This document shows positions 21,476 to 38,700 of a DNA stretch of 64,000 nucleotides, piece by piece. Every line of letters starts with the position of its first letter. The first letter of the stretch is position 1. Location: NCBI GenBank assembly GCA_947683625.1, contig CANTUR010000154.1, positions 1,302,001 through 1,366,000 on the forward strand, written 5' to 3'. The stretch comes from Mallotus nudiflorus (Eukaryota; Streptophyta; Magnoliopsida; Malpighiales; Euphorbiaceae). A model generated the notes under the pieces. It was not told where the DNA came from. It worked only from the letters and a program-made list of their open reading frames with translations, and did no database searches. A program made the translations under genes and the position numbers.

Positions 21476-23417
21476 AATCTCCACTTTGGCAAAATTTCAT
21501 ACAATTTTCTCACAAATCCAATCTTCAGTATTGTTTGCAAATTTCATTTTTTAATAATATTAATAAAGTCTAGATAATGTGAAAATTTGACCATAGTTAC
21601 CACTTTTTTCATCGTATCAGCAGGATTCTCAGTGGTTCGAATCTTCTGGATTATGATCTTCCAGAATCTCCTATACAAAGTGGTATCAAACATCGATATG
21701 TTTCATCCTTGCATGATAAACTTGGTTCTTTGCTAAGTGAATAACACTCTAACTGTCACAATGCACTTTAATGTGCTTCTGCTCCATTCCTACTTCACCA
21801 AGCAACCCTTGAAGCCAAATTTCCTCCTTCATGGCTTTTATAATTGTCATATACTCTACCTTTATAGTAGACAAAGCAACTATTTACTATAAAGTGGACT
21901 TCTAACTGACTAGTGCCTTTGTAAGTGTAAATATATAACTAGTAGTTGATCAATGCTTATCCAAATCACTATCATAGTTAGAATCACAACACCCAACCAT
22001 ACAATAACCATTTTATCTATCTTGTTAAAATACCAAACCAACATCTTCGGTGTTTAGAATATACTATAAAATTCATTTTATAACTTGCCAATGCTCCTTT
22101 CTAGGATCATGTATGTACATGCTCACAACCTTAATTGCTTGTGAAATATCAAGTCTCATACACACCATTGCATATATCAAGCAACTAACAACACTTGTAT
22201 ATGGTACCTTTAACATGTATTCCTGTTTTGCATCATTCTTTGGTGACATAGATGCACTAAATTTGAAATGAGAAGCAAGTGGTATACTAATTGGTTTTAA
22301 CTTCTCATTTATGCCAAAATATTTTAGTACCTTCCTCAGATATTCTTTTTGAGACAAAAAAAGCCTCCATAATTTCCTATCTCTAGATATTTTCATGTTA
22401 AAAATCTTTTTTGCTTCACTAGGATCCTTCATCTTAAATTCCTCATTCAATTTAGTCGTTAATTTCTCAATTTCTGTCTAACTCCTAGAAGTTATCAATA
22501 TATCATCAACATAAAGAATAAGATATTGAACAGATCTGTCTTATAGTTTGCAAAAATACACATAATGATCATATTTGCTTCTCTTGTACTTTTGCCTTAT
22601 CATAAACTTGTTAAATCACTTGTACCACTGCCTCAGAGATTACTTCAATCCATATAATGATTTTCTAATTTGCATACCATTTCTCTTTTCCAGCAACTTT
22701 GAATCCATCTGGCTGAGTCATATAGATTTCCTCATCTAAGTCTCCATGTAAAAATATAGTTTTTACATACATCTGAACTAGTTCCAAATTCAACTATGAT
22801 ACCAAAGCCAACAAAATTCTAATGGAGGAATGCCTTACAACTGGAGAAAATACTTCTTTATAATCAACTCCCTCCATTTGAGCGTAGCCTTTAGCCACCA
22901 ATCTTGCTTTGTAGCAACATTATCTTTGTTAGGCCCTTTTTTTTTATATATACTCATTTGCTTCCAATTGCCTTCTTTCCCTTTAAAAGACTAGCTAGTT
23001 TCCATGTCTGATTCTTTTGAAGGGACTGCATTTCTTCATTCATGGCGATCCTTCACTTATCCTGTTCTAAACTTTGGACTGCTTCATTATAAGTGGCAGG
23101 AATGTCATCATTTGCAATTGGTGATGCAGAAGCAACCATATTAGCATATCAAGTAGGTTGTCTAATGGTCCTCTTTCCTTTCCTTTCCTTAATGTAATTA
23201 ATTCATGTTGTTGTGGAGATTCTTGGGTCTGAACCTCTTCCTTATCTGGATGTGAAGGTTCTTGGATCAGAACCTCTTCTTCATTTGACTCTTCTTCTAC
23301 CATAGGAGAGTCATCACCAGTTTCTTCATTGGCTAGGACAATTCTTTTGCCATTAAACTCCACCTATTTAGGAGTACCATCTTTTTGCTTCATATTTTTA
23401 GAAGTTCCCTTTCTCAA
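21476..23417 (-). pseudogene. copia B integrase end, RT and RNase H
   Basis: Continues the polyprotein from S2: RKGTSKNMKQKDGTP, VEFNGKRIV, an acidic linker (EEESNEEEVLIQEPSHPDKE), then RT with an intact YVDDILIT box at about 22490-22515 and the 125-codon open piece 22073-22450. RNase H is heavily decayed near 21600-21900. Stops and frameshifts occur throughout. Confidence 0.8.
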
Positions 23418-26400
23418 TGTCATGACCTAACCTAGGAGTCATGACTGTCGCTAGGGAACGAGAATTTTTTCAAATTCGGAATCCGTAGCAAGCCTTAAAA
23501 ATAAAAGCACAAGCAGTAAATAAATTAAAAGTATGACTGAATTAAAATCTTTCAAATTATATATATAAATATAAATACTCAATATCCTATTATAAATAAA
23601 AATATTCATACAATATACTGGATATAAAGTATCAAAAATAAAACAATACTCTATTGATATAATAACACTACTACTGCAGTTTCTAGAATACAAATCATAA
23701 TTTAAATATAAATTTTACATAATCTAGCCGGGGTGGAAGAACACTGATGAAGAGCTCTACTACTAAGGTTTGACAATATAAGATCTCCTAAAAAAATAAT
23801 TAAAGGGGATCAAACCTCACTGAGTGAATTATTATAATATATATACATGCAATCTAAACCATAACAGTCAGACATTCTTATATATATGCATATACACGCA
23901 TTTCACACAAATGTCAAACTCTGCTTTTATATATGTAATAAATGCAGAAAATATTTATTTTTACACAGGAAGGATCAAATAGAACCCTGTTTAATTGCAA
24001 CCTCAGTCAATAATACCGCTCTAGCCATATAGGCTTACTTAATTCCAAGGTAATTCACTTATTCCATTTTAGACAGTAGATTGATCCCGAGACACTAAGT
24101 CAATCGAGCTCCAGCAGTCTGACTGTCAATGTGATTGGCCCCGAGACACTAGGTCAACTAAGTTCCAGCAACCACACTACCCAATCACATCAATCTCAGT
24201 AATTGATCAATCAAATATTACCTCAAATGATATCATAATTCAACCCTAAAATCTGTCCCACCGGTACATACTCAGTCCTAGTGTTGCCCACTAGGTAGCA
24301 CGTTCTATTAATATCCCAAAAATTTAACATACATAGGGAAAATAAATAATGCATAATAACATTCATAATAACAAAATGAACCATATATATCCCAAAAATA
24401 CACCTAAAATAAACTAAGTATATTTCAAGTATATATATGCTAAATAAAATTGAAATCAACCATAAAAATATACCAATTAAAAAAAACCAATAATATACTA
24501 AAACATTCTAAGTATATATATAAAAAATATAACATGCATTTATTTTGAAATTTATCAAAAATATACCTAATTATATAACATGCATATATTAAAATAAACC
24601 GTAAATATACCAAATATATACTAAAAATAAACCGGAAATATACAAAATCATTTAATACATAAATCACATTTAGACATAAAATAAAATGTAAAATCCTTAT
24701 TCATGCATCCTAAATACAATACATATATAGTATAATAAGTTACTGATTTGCGCTCCACGAGATAGACTCGGCAGGCCTGGTCGAATAGGCTTTGGTCTCG
24801 GCGTAGCTAGAAAATAAATAATAATATAATATCAGAATAAACTTCTAACTTTACGCTTCTAGGATTACTATAGAAAGACTCAATAAAAATTTCAAAACTA
24901 GACTCAGACTGATTGTCACGTTTTACGAAAAATTTATCAAACAATTTGACAGAGTCTCATTTGTAAAACGGACGTCTCCCTACAAAAGTAGGATCGATCC
25001 TGCATAGAAAATACACTTCTAAAATCACAAAGCTCACCACCTCAGGTTGGGACCCCAAGCTCCAAAAATTTCTAATCGAGGTTCACAAATCACAGACCAA
25101 CAATATTAAATAATAAAATCATAAAAAATCCATAAAAATATTAAAAACCTTTATTTTCCAACTAAGACATAAAATTCTATTTTTTTTTAAATAATATTTG
25201 ATAATAAAATTCATAAATGGAATAAAATTCCCATTTTACAATTAAATTAACATAAATTGTAAATAATATTTAAAATCACAATTTAACATCATAAAAATAA
25301 TAAAATACCCATTTGACCTCAAAATAATAAATAAATTTATTATTTACATAATATTCCAAAATTATCACAAATTAACTAATAAAATCTTAAATATTGTACA
25401 ATATTAATAAAAACCAATTTCCCAAATAATTGACCTAAAATAGTTAAATTCACAATTAACTATGTAAATAGTTTAATTATATAATAAAACTAGTTTAAAA
25501 CCCATTTTATCACCAAAATAGTAAATAATCTACTATTTGAAAATAATTTTCAAAAATTAGAACTAATTAGTTGAAAATAGTAAATAATTTGTAAAAATCA
25601 TTTTAATACCAATTATTATTTCAAAATCATTTAAAACATATAATTTAACCACAATTTCAACAAAAACTCATAATTAACTTGTAAAATAAAAAATAACATA
25701 ATACTAATAATTTCTCAAAAATTAAATAAAATTACTAAAAATAATTTTATTAACACAAAAATTACTAACTTTATATACAAACTCTAATTACTCAAATTTC
25801 CCACCAAAAATATTATTTAACACAATTAACAAAAATTAAAATTTATATTATTAAAATATTCAAAAATACCCATAATTAAAATTAACTAAAATAATTTCAA
25901 ATCAACTAAGTACATATAGATAAACTCAAAAATAAACCAAATATTAAGAAATAAATTAAGCAAAAATTATATTAATTAACTAAAAATTAAAATAAACACA
26001 ATAACTAATAAACAACTAACAAACAACTAACAATCTACTAACAAACAACTAACAGTTAACTAGTAAACAACAAGGAAACAACCCAGAAATCAACCTCACA
26101 ACTCAACTAAATCATCGTAAAACTCACTAAAACAAAAATCTATGACAGAAGAGGCTGCTACTATCATTCATGTTGTTGTCCCTATTATTCTTGTTGTTGC
26201 TGTTTTTGTTGGTATTCTTGTCGTTGTTGCTATTGTAGTTGAGATAACAGGAAGAAGAAGTAATTGATTTGCGATGGAGATGGCAAGGCTGAGAAGATGG
26301 CAGAGACAGTGAAGGTAGGATGACGGGATAGAAAATGTAAAAGGGGAAAAATGGTCTGAAAAGGATGGCTTAACACATGCTTTTGTCCAACAAAATAATA

Positions 26401-26466
26401 ATAATACAAAATTACTCAACCACACACTTATATATATCTATATATATATTACTTAATTCAAATCTC

Positions 26467-26520
<54 letters not shown>

Positions 26521-26985
26521 ACATGTATCTACATACATATATATATACACACACAACACCCCACAATAATAAAATAACCCTAGTTTAAAATAGTGCTAAT
26601 AATAATAATAATAGTAGTAGAACAACATAATAATAAAAATACTCATAATAATAACACTTAACAATAACAATAATAATAATAATAATAATACTAGGAATAA
26701 TAACAAAAATAATAACTTTAATATTTAAATAATGAACTTCCAAAAATAAATATTTTATGTAAGAAAATTTATATACATAAAATAACGATAATTAACTACA
26801 AATAATAATAATAATATAAATAAATCCTACGTAAATAAATTATTTTTACATAAATAATTCTCTTAAAATAAAATACGTAATTAACATTAGTAATTAACGA
26901 TAATAATACACAATTAAATTTTAAAATTATTAATACTGCGTATCTCGAAATATATTTTTATAATTTAAAATATCGGGTCATAACA
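23418..26985 (-). mobile_element. large solo-LTR-like insertion S2 (3568 bp) in copia B
   Basis: TGTCATGACC...GGGTCATAACA with perfect TSD CTCAA (23413-23417 and 26986-26990); joining the flanks restores the copia B reading frame across VTFNKSTML/RKGTSKN. No coding motif. It holds tandem GAGACACTAGGTCAA-type repeats (about 24080-24172), the conserved CTACAAAAGTAGG block near 24980, a very AT-rich 1.1 kb (25090-26150), and (TA)n/(AAT)n tracts near 26405-26720. Same family as S1 and S3. Confidence 0.78.
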
Positions 26986-27705
26986 CTCAACATGGTAGAT
27001 TTATTAAAGGTAACATCTCTACTAAAGATTACTTTTTTTGTTTTTAAATACCAAAGACAATAGCCTTTCACACCAGATATGGTCCCCATAAAGATTGCCT
27101 TCTTTGTTCTTAGATCCAATTTTGAATCTTTAACATGGTAATATGCAGTGGAACCAAACACATGTAAGGAATCATGATTTGTAGCAGGTTTTACAAACCA
27201 TTTCTCCAATGGCGTTTTACCACCAATAGCAGTCGATGGTAAGCGGTTGACAAGGTAACAAGCATATACTATAGCCTTAGCTCAAAATTCTCTGCCCAAC
27301 CTAACGTTGGACAACATACACTAAACCTTTTCCAACAATGTCTGGTTCATTTGCTTTACCACACAATTTTGTTATAGTGTATATCCAACGATGAAATGTC
27401 TGACAATACCTTCATCTTTACAGACTTTCAAAAATAAAAATGGATCATTTTTAACTCTCCACCATTGTGTGTGTGGAGATATTTGAATTTTTTGCCTGTT
27501 TGAGTCTCCACCATCCTTTTCTATTTAAGGAAAATTTTCAACACCTCATCCTTCATCTTTATTGTATACACTTAAATTCCTTGGGAAAAATTATCAATAA
27601 AGGTGACATAATAGTGGTTTCCTCCTAATGAAGCTGTTTTGGAAGGCCCCCATACATCTGAATGAACATAATCCAAAATACCTTTAGTATCATGGATTGC
27701 TATTC
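26986..27705 (-). pseudogene. copia B integrase core
   Basis: Between the two nested elements. On the minus strand it begins IAIHDTKGILDYVHSDVWGPSKT just left of S3, and ends with FGSTAYYHVKDSKLDLRTKKAIFMG and VIFSRDVTFNKSTML at the S2 boundary. These are the standard copia integrase core and C-terminal motifs, with stops and frameshifts in between. Confidence 0.8.
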
Positions 27706-31532
<3,827 letters not shown>

Positions 31533-33079
31533 TATACCAAATTTCACCCTTATCTTCTTCCCTTTGATGCAATGCTCACAAAAATCCAATTTACAATTTC
31601 ATGCCCCTTTCAATAATCCTTGATCTATCAACAATTTCAGGAATTTTTCTCTAGTATGCCCCAAGCGCATATGCCATTACTTGGTTACTTCTGACTCTTG
31701 ATAATCAGTTGAAGTTGCTACTACTATTGTCCTAACAATTGTAGTACCCAAAAAGTAATACACATTATTTTTTTTTCAAATCCCCTTCATTGTCATAAGT
31801 GCAGCAGAGATGATTCTCATTATCCCATCTTTCGCCTTTACTTTGAAACCTTTTGACTCTAAGGTTCCTACAGAGATGAGATTCTTCATCAAATTCTGTA
31901 TATAATGAACACCTATTAAGGTTCTATTTTATCCATCTTGATTTCTCAAGCAAATTGAACTAACCCCATATATGACAAGAGAGACATTGTTTGCTATGTA
32001 GACAATTCCACCTTTTAGTTCTTTAAAATCAAAGAACCATGCTCGATAGGGGTTCATATGATGGTTACAAGCTGAATCTAGTAACCATGAACTAGAATAA
32101 CTGGTTGATGGTGTAGCAATGTAATTGAAAAGTCTAAATTTAAATCATCACACTTAACTACATTTGAATTTGAGACAACATTTCCCTTTCCAAGTTTGCT
32201 TTTGTCCTTTAGCTTGGGACAATCTTAACTACATTTGAATTTGAGACAACATTTCCCTTTCCAAGTTTGCTTTTGTCCTTTAGCTTGGGACAATCTTTCT
32301 TCTAGTGCCCTTTGTCCTCAGTAAAAGACACATTGATCTTTGCCCAGTTTGGACTTTAACTTTGACCTCCCTTTCCTTCCTTTATTCTAACTCTGCAAAC
32401 GACCTCTAACAACTAGAGCTTTTACTTTTACACTTGTGTTTTCATGCTTTTCTTTCTTTCTCAAATTCATAACTATATAAGACAACAATTACTTCACTAA
32501 GAGACACAACAACCTTCCCATAAAGTAGAGTAGTTTCAAGTTACTCAAAATCATCAGGAAGCCTTCCAACCAACATCAAAGACGGATCTTCATCTTTAAA
32601 AGTCACGACCATATTCATCAGATCAGTTATCAGTTGATTAAAGCTAGTAATATGATCATTCATAATGGTGCTTGGAACATAATTGAAGCAAAACAATCTC
32701 TTTTTCATGTAAAGCTTGTTCTGACTACTTTTCTTTAAGAATTTCTCCTCTAGTGCCTTCCATAATTTACTTACAAAAGTTTCTTTAGAAAATGAATAAT
32801 TCTACTCTCTAGAAAGACATGATCGAATGGTACCACATGTCAATCTATTGATCATCTTTCATTCTTTCTCCTCAAACTATATGGTTTCTTTTCTTTAATG
32901 GCAATGTCTAGACTTTGTTAAAAGAGAGCATCTAGAACCTCACTTTGCCACAAGCCAAAATGACCGGTGCCATAAAAAATCTCCATTATAAATCTAGCAT
33001 TTGTTATAGCATTTCTTTCCAAAATTGAAGATGATGAAGCTGTCGATGTCGATGTGGAAAATTTTGTATTGTCTGTCAT
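31533..33079 (-). pseudogene. copia B gag, protease and start of integrase
   Basis: gag begins with ATG at 33079 (MTDNTKFSTS...). Near 32310 a zinc knuckle is recognisable but broken: its second Cys is Tyr, a frameshift follows, and a Trp codon is TAG. A perfect 71-bp duplication (32154-32295) follows. The protease active site reads WLLDSACNHHM at about 32040-32095. Integrase zinc-region residues (CEHCIKGKK) run up to the S3 insertion at 31532. Multiple frameshifts mean no protein can be made. Confidence 0.75.
32154..32295. repeat. perfect 71-bp tandem duplication in copia B gag
   Basis: 32154-32224 and 32225-32295 are identical (TTAACTACATTTGAATTTGA...). The unit codes on the minus strand for the DCPKLKDKSKLGKG linker after the zinc knuckle. 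Its length, not a multiple of three, shifts the frame. Confidence 0.92.
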
Positions 33080-33215
33080 TTTTGCTGCAAATTCTATTTA
33101 ATAGCTATCGATGTGGAATGTCAATTAGCACAAGAAATTTTTTTCTAATGTGGAAGATCAGTTTAAACTGCAACCACAAAACATATTAAAATAAACCAAG
33201 AGCTTTAATACCAAT

Positions 33216-33713
33216 TGTTATGGAATTCAAGTCAATTTCCACCAATCATAATAAAATCACCTTGAGAACTATTGCTTATATGACTAGAGTGTAAACGATT
33301 TTACTAAAAAATCACTCCAAATTAGATTCCCAAGAAAGTGTGGTGGAACACAATGATCCACTTAAATATCAACCTCCTAAATAGAATTTTACCAAGACAA
33401 GTAATTTAATAGCACAATAATTCATGATAACTATATCTAACAATAACTATTAAATAGACACACTAAAATTTAACAAGGTTTGGCTAATTATACATACGTT
33501 TTCGGATACTATTAAAATAATATTTCATTAACTTGAGAACATATTTAGAGAAAAAAGAGAAAAAATATAATTATATAAATATATAAGCGAAGATAATCTT
33601 AGAATGGAAGTGATAATTTTAACAAATAAGGGGAAAAAATCTTTTTATAATCTAAGGACAACTCCAATTTTTTTCTAAAATTTCAATGTGGGAATTTTGA
33701 ACTAAAATCAGCA
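33216..33713 (-). repeat. 5' LTR of copia B (right end)
   Basis: TGTTATGGAATTC...AAAATCAGCA, 498 bp, aligned along its length with 20953-21475. The adjacent 33202-33214 reads TTGGTATTAAAGC on the minus strand, a mutated Met-tRNA primer site. Confidence 0.85.
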
Positions 33714-33792
33714 ATACAAATGTGTGTGCATTTTTCTTTGAGGAAAGAGAATGGTGAAGAATGACATATATAGACTCTACCACCTATTACAG

Positions 33793-33900
33793 ATAATGTC
33801 AGTGCAATCCAGGAGTGATGGTGCAAACTCTTCCCCTTTTGAAAAGAGAAAACATATAGAGTAATTGCATCGCATTCATAACCTTCTTCGCAAAGTTCAG
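33793..33900 (+). pseudogene. VPS51: VPS51 exon 4, with stop
   Basis: Thirty-six codons between ACAG and GTAC, encoding IMSVQSRSDG, FEKRKHIE, a TAA stop, then LHRIHNLLRKVQ. It lies 80 bp after the right end of copia B, so copia B occupies intron 3. Confidence 0.88.
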
Positions 33901-34167
33901 GTACCTAGACTTTTAGCATCTATTGTCGTGCTTTATCGAGCTGACTCATACTTCATGTGAACTTGGCAAAGAATGATTGGGGAAATTTGACTAAAATTGA
34001 ATCTTCTCACCTTGGGGAAATTACATGGACATGTTCTTTCATGTTATTTAAGTCATACTTTAATTTGCAATTGTCAATCAATCTTTTGTCTCCATAATTT
34101 TTATGCTAGTATTTGGCAATTTATGAGTCACAGATTTCTCCTTTTGATTTTGTTTTGAAAAGCGTAG

Positions 34168-34266
34168 CTCATATATGATCTACCAGCGAGACTTGGGAAA
34201 TGTATTAAATCAGAAGCACATGCAGATGCTGTAAGGTTCTACACTGGAGCAATGCCGACTTTTAAG
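34168..34266 (+). pseudogene. VPS51: VPS51 exon 5 (last one found)
   Basis: Thirty-three codons without a stop, encoding IYDLPARLGKCIKSEAHADA and RFYTGAMPTFK, followed by a GT donor at 34267. No continuation of VPS51 is seen in the next 1.4 kb, so the gene is truncated here. Confidence 0.88.
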
Positions 34267-34420
34267 GTGTTATCAATAATATAAAAACAATTCGTACGGT
34301 GTATTTTGACTCAAAAACATTTTCAAAATTCAGTCTACCTATATTCTAAGTTTTTATATTTAAAAAGCGTAATACATAACTTTCTATATTAACATTTTTA
34401 ATATATATACATAACTTTCT

Positions 34421-34781
34421 AATACATACATAACTTTCTATATTTATCATTTTTTATCAATTTGACATATTAACTTATAATTTTACTATTTTGATACATG
34501 AACTTGATTAAAATACAATTTTAAAACTCCTATCAGCATACATGATATAAAATAATGAATCAACGTATATCATATCATAAGAATTTGATTTTCTAAAAAC
34601 AATAAGTATAGGTGTTAAATTGATAAAAAGTGACAAGTGTAGAGATGGTAGATGTATTATGTTATCATATTAATGCAAACTAGTGCATTTTAACCAAATT
34701 CTGATGTCAAAAAGGCAAAACTATAAGTTATGGTATCAAACTGATAAAAAATGATAAGTACAAAAGGTCATGTATGTATTA
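34421..34781. mobile_element. MITE-like element with about 95-bp inverted repeats
   Basis: 34421-34517 and 34684-34781 are imperfect inverted repeats: AATACATACATAACTTTCT...TTTTTTATCAATTTGAC on the left, and its reverse complement with substitutions on the right. Each side also has a partial direct copy of its end (near 34370 and 34610-34660). It has no coding sequence. Located 155 bp after the last VPS51 exon. No clear TSD, so the superfamily is unknown. Confidence 0.5.
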
Positions 34782-35714
34782 TGTCTATTTAAAATTAACA
34801 ATTTTTTTAGTTAATATTATTAAGTATTTGTGAACTAGGAGTATAATGGAATCAAATCAATTAGGGAATTACCTGAGATTGGCTAATCAAAATCAAAATT
34901 AATTTGATTATTATTGAGTTAAACTCGAACTGAAACTATTCGAATAGACTATTAAGTTGATCTTGAACTCTTTAATTTTTGACTTAATAGATTTATAAGT
35001 TTAATCGAACCTAATAAAACTTGTACATATTTACTATTTTTCCTTTTATTTGATTATAATTACAAAAATATACAAAATTCCACCTCAAATTGAGTTTGAA
35101 TATTTTAAAATATATATCTTCAAATTTTATATAATTAATTGAGTCGAACTCAAATTTTAATTGAGTCGAACTCGAGTTAATAGTATCCCAACTCAACCCA
35201 GCTTGACACACCCAAAAATCAAAATATAAGTTATCTAACAGTTCAATGTATTTGTGCTTGGTAAAAATTTCCTAAAAAAAAAATAAAGGCATAGAAAAAT
35301 AAAACTCAGAAATAAAAGTTTATGAGATAAAAACAAATAAATAAAAGTTCGTGAGAAAAAATACTGATAAATAAAAGTTTACGGGTCGCTTTACTTGTGC
35401 ATGCAGCATATGTTCGTTTCACAGCTTTATAAACGACCTGTTGTTCCTTGGTTGACAGTAAATAACAAATCGTTCCATCATTTTTTTTATTCCATTCTTA
35501 TTCTATATATATGACATGTCGTTTCTTTGTATGACAAGCCGGTTGACCATTCAACTATTCAACCACCAATCATACACGACTGCGTTATGCAGATGCAATA
35601 TCAACTAACTATCAATAATGAACTACTGTTACATGCCCTGCCAAGGATGCACTCTCAATAGTCAGGAAAAATCATTTCCTTAAATGTCACATTGTTCTCT
35701 GTGTCGTTCCAATT
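34782..35714. other. intergenic, no gene recognised
   Basis: AT-rich sequence between the VPS51 remnant and the JMJ20-like stop codon. A short GAGTCGAACTC motif is repeated near 35140-35175. No VPS51 exon, RNA gene or element end is supported here. Confidence 0.6.
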
Positions 35715-38700
35715 TTATCGGATGTCCCCGAGAGGACAAAAGTTACAAAGTTTTGCCACAGCGTAGTCTACAAATTCAACAAAATCATCAAGTGTACAAG
35801 CGGAAGTTCCATAGTCCAAAATATCAGCTTCCAAAGCTTTCTCTATAACTATGTTCTTGCTCTGATGCGCATGTACTGTACCATATATTCTTCCCATGTC
35901 GATGCACAGTTTAAGAAACTTGGGATCATTTATAATTTCCTTCAAGTCCAAGAATAAGGCATGGTTTCCGGTCACACCTTCAGTGGATCTCATTTTCAGT
36001 GCAATTTTCTGCATAGTTGCTATATTAAAAGACAAATGTTGTGTCACTTTAGACGATTTCAAGGGTGAGATTTCGTTGTCCCTGTGTTCACAGTGGAGTT
36101 GGACCACATTGGACAAGAAGAAGCGCGCAAGAAAGATAAAAAAATCAATGAAGTTCATGCCTGCAAAAAAACAATAAAGGTACAGAACACATGGTTTAAT
36201 ATGAAAATCTCACTCTCATCCAACGTGCTATTGAAACTTTCTATTGACAGCATGACACAAACCAATTAATATGATGCACCTTCAATAACTTCTTAAAAAT
36301 CTGACCAGGTCAATAATAGACAGATAATTTAAAAAGCCAGATAGAAACAGTGCTCAAGTAATCACTAGATTGCAAAAAATGCTTTCATCAACTTCAACAT
36401 ATGATGCAAATCTAGTTGTTGATAGTTTTGATTATGCTTCTTACCAAGAAGAAATGTAAGGATAAAACTTCAGAGCATGAAAAAATATATGACAACAACA
36501 TAAACCAAGCACCATGTTTCTTTATTATCTCTTTCATAAATTACAAAGTGAGATTCTTTGTTTGAACATATCCTTAGCAAAGAGGCCATCTAATTGGGTG
36601 GTGATAGATTCTTTCTAGCATCATATACACAAATTCAGGGAGAACACAAACAAAGAGCGACTTATAAAGAACTATGCTTCAGTAAACTATACAGTCCACT
36701 TGCTTGCTAGTTTACCTGTGTTAGCTGCGAGATTGCGTTGACAGACACCTTCAAAATCATCGCAGATATCCTTGATGTCTTCTATGTATTCCTTTGCCTC
36801 CTTGTAGTCTCTCAAAAGCAGATCCCACTGAAGGAATTAGAAAATTAAGAACATACTTAGTTTCCCTAGATTTATGCAACTGTATCTTTCGTTTGTAAAT
36901 AGCTCAGATCTACTTACCACCCAAGAAAGGTTATATGCATTGAACCAATTGTGGTTTATTGATATTGTATCTTCCTGAAAACATTACAAATGCATATTAT
37001 AGAAAACATTACAAATGCATATTATAGAAAACATACAAATATATTAAAAAAAAAAAAAGAATTCTAATGTTAAAAAGTACTGCTCCATACAATTGGAAAG
37101 CATAAGTCACGCTTTCATCCCTCTAAGCCAAACTATATAACAAAATAATGCACAAAACCACATGCCAATGAGCTTTCATATGGCCTATTTCACATATATC
37201 ACTTACTTAAGAAGTAAAAGCAATGACATTCTTATTTTGAGAATTGAGAACTTCTGCAGTTGGAGGGAGATAGAGCACGGACAGAAGCATATTTGTATGT
37301 GTTTATGAACAAAATGAAACAGAAAAAGAGAAAGTAAGATACCAGGTTATGCACTTGATGATACCATCCACTAGGCACAAAGATAATTTCATTTTGACTC
37401 TGAATGCACTCCAACCAGAGAGCCTATGCTCATGACAGGAACAAACAGACATTTAAATGCAAGAACAAGAATTGAGAAATTGTAATATAATGATACAGAT
37501 CAGCATTTTACCTTCTTAAAACCAGGAAATTGTGTTTCATTAACATCGTCAAAAATGTTATAAACTGTATTCTTCATGTTCCTGTATCAATGGAGATGCA
37601 AATCTAAAAAAAATTGTTCTCGGCATCATCAACAAAGAAAAACAGTAAAAGCTGTAGGCAGTATTGCACTGGATGTCCTATGGCTGCTGACTAGATGCAT
37701 ATAAAGAACAGAAATTTACTCAAAGCATATATTGAAAGAGAATATCAGAAGTTTGTTGCAAGTTGCATTGCTGAATAAATTCAACTAAGGTCAATGAAAT
37801 TGATATTTCCTTGTGTTCTAATTTCGTTGAGCTCATGTAAATGACTTTTTTTTTTCTCTTTATCTGTTTTAAAGGTTGCAAATTGTGACATTTAGGGGGC
37901 TCATTCCAGTTGTCACAACATGTACTTGCTTATTAGAACATCTAACAAATTAGCAAATAAGACAGGTAAACAAATACATACCTGTCAAATACAAGTTGAC
38001 ATTGAGAAGGAGACAAAAAAATCCATTTCTTCTTCCCACAAATATTTGCTGACCAACTGTATGACCTGAAAACATCTGCATGAAGAGGAGTCCAAGATCC
38101 TGCATAGAAAAGTTTAAAGCACAAGTTTTCTTTAGGTTCAATTTTCAACTAAACAAAACATGATCAAATATTAGGAACCATAGTCATATCTAACAAGAAA
38201 TTGAACAGAGTGCATCACATCTATCCTCAAACCTTTTGCTCCCATATAAACAAAACGGTAGTCAGAGCAACATATTTCATTGCTCTCTTGATATGTATCA
38301 GGATTCCTATGCATCCGATGATGGTCAAGATACAGGTTTAGCCAATCATCACAAAAAAGTAGTGGGGTTCTGTATGCTACATATTCTGGGTACTCCTGAG
38401 AACCAAGATCAGAGAAAATAAAAGAAGTGTGATAGCCGAATTGTAAGTCCTCTTAATATATTCACATTAGACAAATGATGAACTGCCGAATTTCTTGGTC
38501 CTAACAAATGGGCATGAGGTGATCGTAGAATTCCTGTTAACCTGGCTGCAGAATATCTGCTAAAAGCTATCTTATCCATCTATTAACTAACGCAAGAACC
38601 ACAAAGATACATTATTAGGAGCATATTACTTCTTTTGCAAGAAGAGCATATTACTTATTTTGCAAGACGACTATTAAAGCACCAACCTTACACCTCTTAA

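Noticed and set aside
26168..26425. 85-codon minus-strand frame with a hydrophobic start
   Set aside because: Within S2 in its C-rich leader-like area, not conserved in S1 or S3, ends in Thr-rich low complexity.
35011..35211. 66-codon minus frame in the intergenic stretch
   Set aside because: AT-rich, no domain, and no splice or homology support.
35896..36269. Plus-strand frames opposite the last JMJ20-like exon
   Set aside because: Shadow frames of the minus-strand coding exon, whose splice sites and protein similarity are clear.
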